Source: Methanobacteriota archaeon | GTDB taxonomy: Archaea > Halobacteriota > Methanomicrobia > Methanomicrobiales > Methanospirillaceae | Direction of reading: 5' to 3' | Length of the DNA stretch: 5,325 nt | NCBI GenBank assembly: GCA_009779205.1 | Contig: WRER01000081.1 | Location: 1 to 5,325, forward strand | In this document: piece by piece, positions 5,065-5,325 of the stretch | Layout of the letters: every line of letters starts with the position of its first letter | How positions within the stretch are numbered: the stretch's first letter is position 1 | Made by a program: the position numbers and the translations under genes | Notes under the pieces: model-generated | Database searches by the model: none | The model's input: the letters and a program-made list of their open reading frames with translations, nothing else | Told to the model about the DNA's origin: nothing

Positions 5065-5325
5065 TTGCATAAACGATCAGTTATGAGGTGCATCATATAC
5101 GATACTTTATGATATATTTTTATAAAATGATAGGATTAAAAATCATGGTCGATGATATTAAACACTATAGTAACAAAATATATTTAAAGGAGGATCGTCA
5201 TAAAGGATCGCATATGAGGTTTTTTTTACGAATAATGCTCTGGTAAACATTATTTTGGGAGAGTATATTCTCTCAAAGCATTTAGGAATGTGCATAGAGT
5301 GAGAGAGGCTAAAAAGAACTATTTG
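5065..5325. other. AT-rich tail without a convincing gene
   Basis: This stretch runs to the window edge. It holds a TATA-rich block (5107-5126), a 39-codon ORF starting at 5127 directly after it, an unplaced GGAGG (5189-5193), two AGGATCG copies 13 bases apart (5191-5197 and 5204-5210), a T8 run (5220-5227) and a small hairpin GAGAG/CTCTC (5259-5263 and 5270-5274). On the minus strand a frame is open from the right edge to a stop at 5158-5160. None of these is strong enough to call a gene; the region may be a decayed gene remnant or the regulatory region of a gene beyond the window. Confidence 0.5.

Noticed and set aside
5140..5160. C/D-box guide RNA, suggested by GATGATA near 5151
   Set aside because: The C box does not match RTGATGA and no matching D box (CTGA) or internal C'/D' pair was found at the right distance.
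5158..5325. Minus-strand frame open from the right edge to a stop at 5158-5160 (55 codons, internal ATG at 5295)
   Set aside because: It is rich in residues expected from AT-rich noncoding DNA, has no recognisable motif and overlaps the T8 run and repeats. It could be the end of a gene entering from the right, but the window does not allow a decision.
1..5325. tRNA, rRNA or CRISPR arrays
   Set aside because: Reading both strands by eye gave no cloverleaf with a T-loop GTTCRA motif, no rRNA-like stretch and no regularly spaced repeat array.

Overview
The window looks like a piece of a euryarchaeal genome, probably a methanogen of the Methanomicrobiales type. The evidence is a Trm5 tRNA methyltransferase with the archaeal domain layout, an archaeal-style CDP-alcohol phosphatidyltransferase, promoters that look like TATA boxes rather than -35/-10 pairs, and a flavodoxin-fold iron-sulfur-flavoprotein relative of a kind common in methanogens. 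The genus is not proven from the sequence alone.

Layout. Bases 1-86 are the last 27 codons of a plus-strand gene cut by the window edge. A gene-poor convergent gap (87-465) with a strong hairpin follows. Bases 466-3374 hold four genes in a row on the minus strand, read right to left: a flavodoxin-fold NAD(P)H/FMN oxidoreductase, a secreted helical protein of unknown function, a membrane CDP-alcohol phosphatidyltransferase, and a Trm5-type tRNA (m1G37) methyltransferase. The first two overlap by 17 bp and the last two are 8 bp apart, with the downstream Shine-Dalgarno overlapping the upstream stop codon. The set reads as one transcription unit, with a possible internal terminator and promoter at 2060-2078. 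A palindromic TATA-type promoter lies just upstream of the first gene at a distance that suits a leaderless mRNA.

Bases 3375-3613 are a divergent, AT-rich promoter region. It leads into a plus-strand gene (3614-4777) for a 387-residue protein that I do not recognise. This protein is mostly helical and ends in three exact-period 23-residue tandem repeats, with a Cys/His cluster in the second and third.

Bases 4778-5325 carry no convincing gene. They hold a terminator-like hairpin with a T-run, a compact palindrome-rich element with three copies of one terminal-repeat sequence (a MITE-like insertion, 4890-5064), and an AT-rich tail with weak small-ORF signals. The base composition turns visibly more AT-rich from about 3400 onward. 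The right third therefore looks like accessory or transferred DNA beside a conserved housekeeping operon.

No complete new system is demonstrated here. The items most worth a second look are the repeat-tailed protein, the nested inverted-repeat element next to it, and the unknown secreted protein inside a lipid/tRNA-modification operon.
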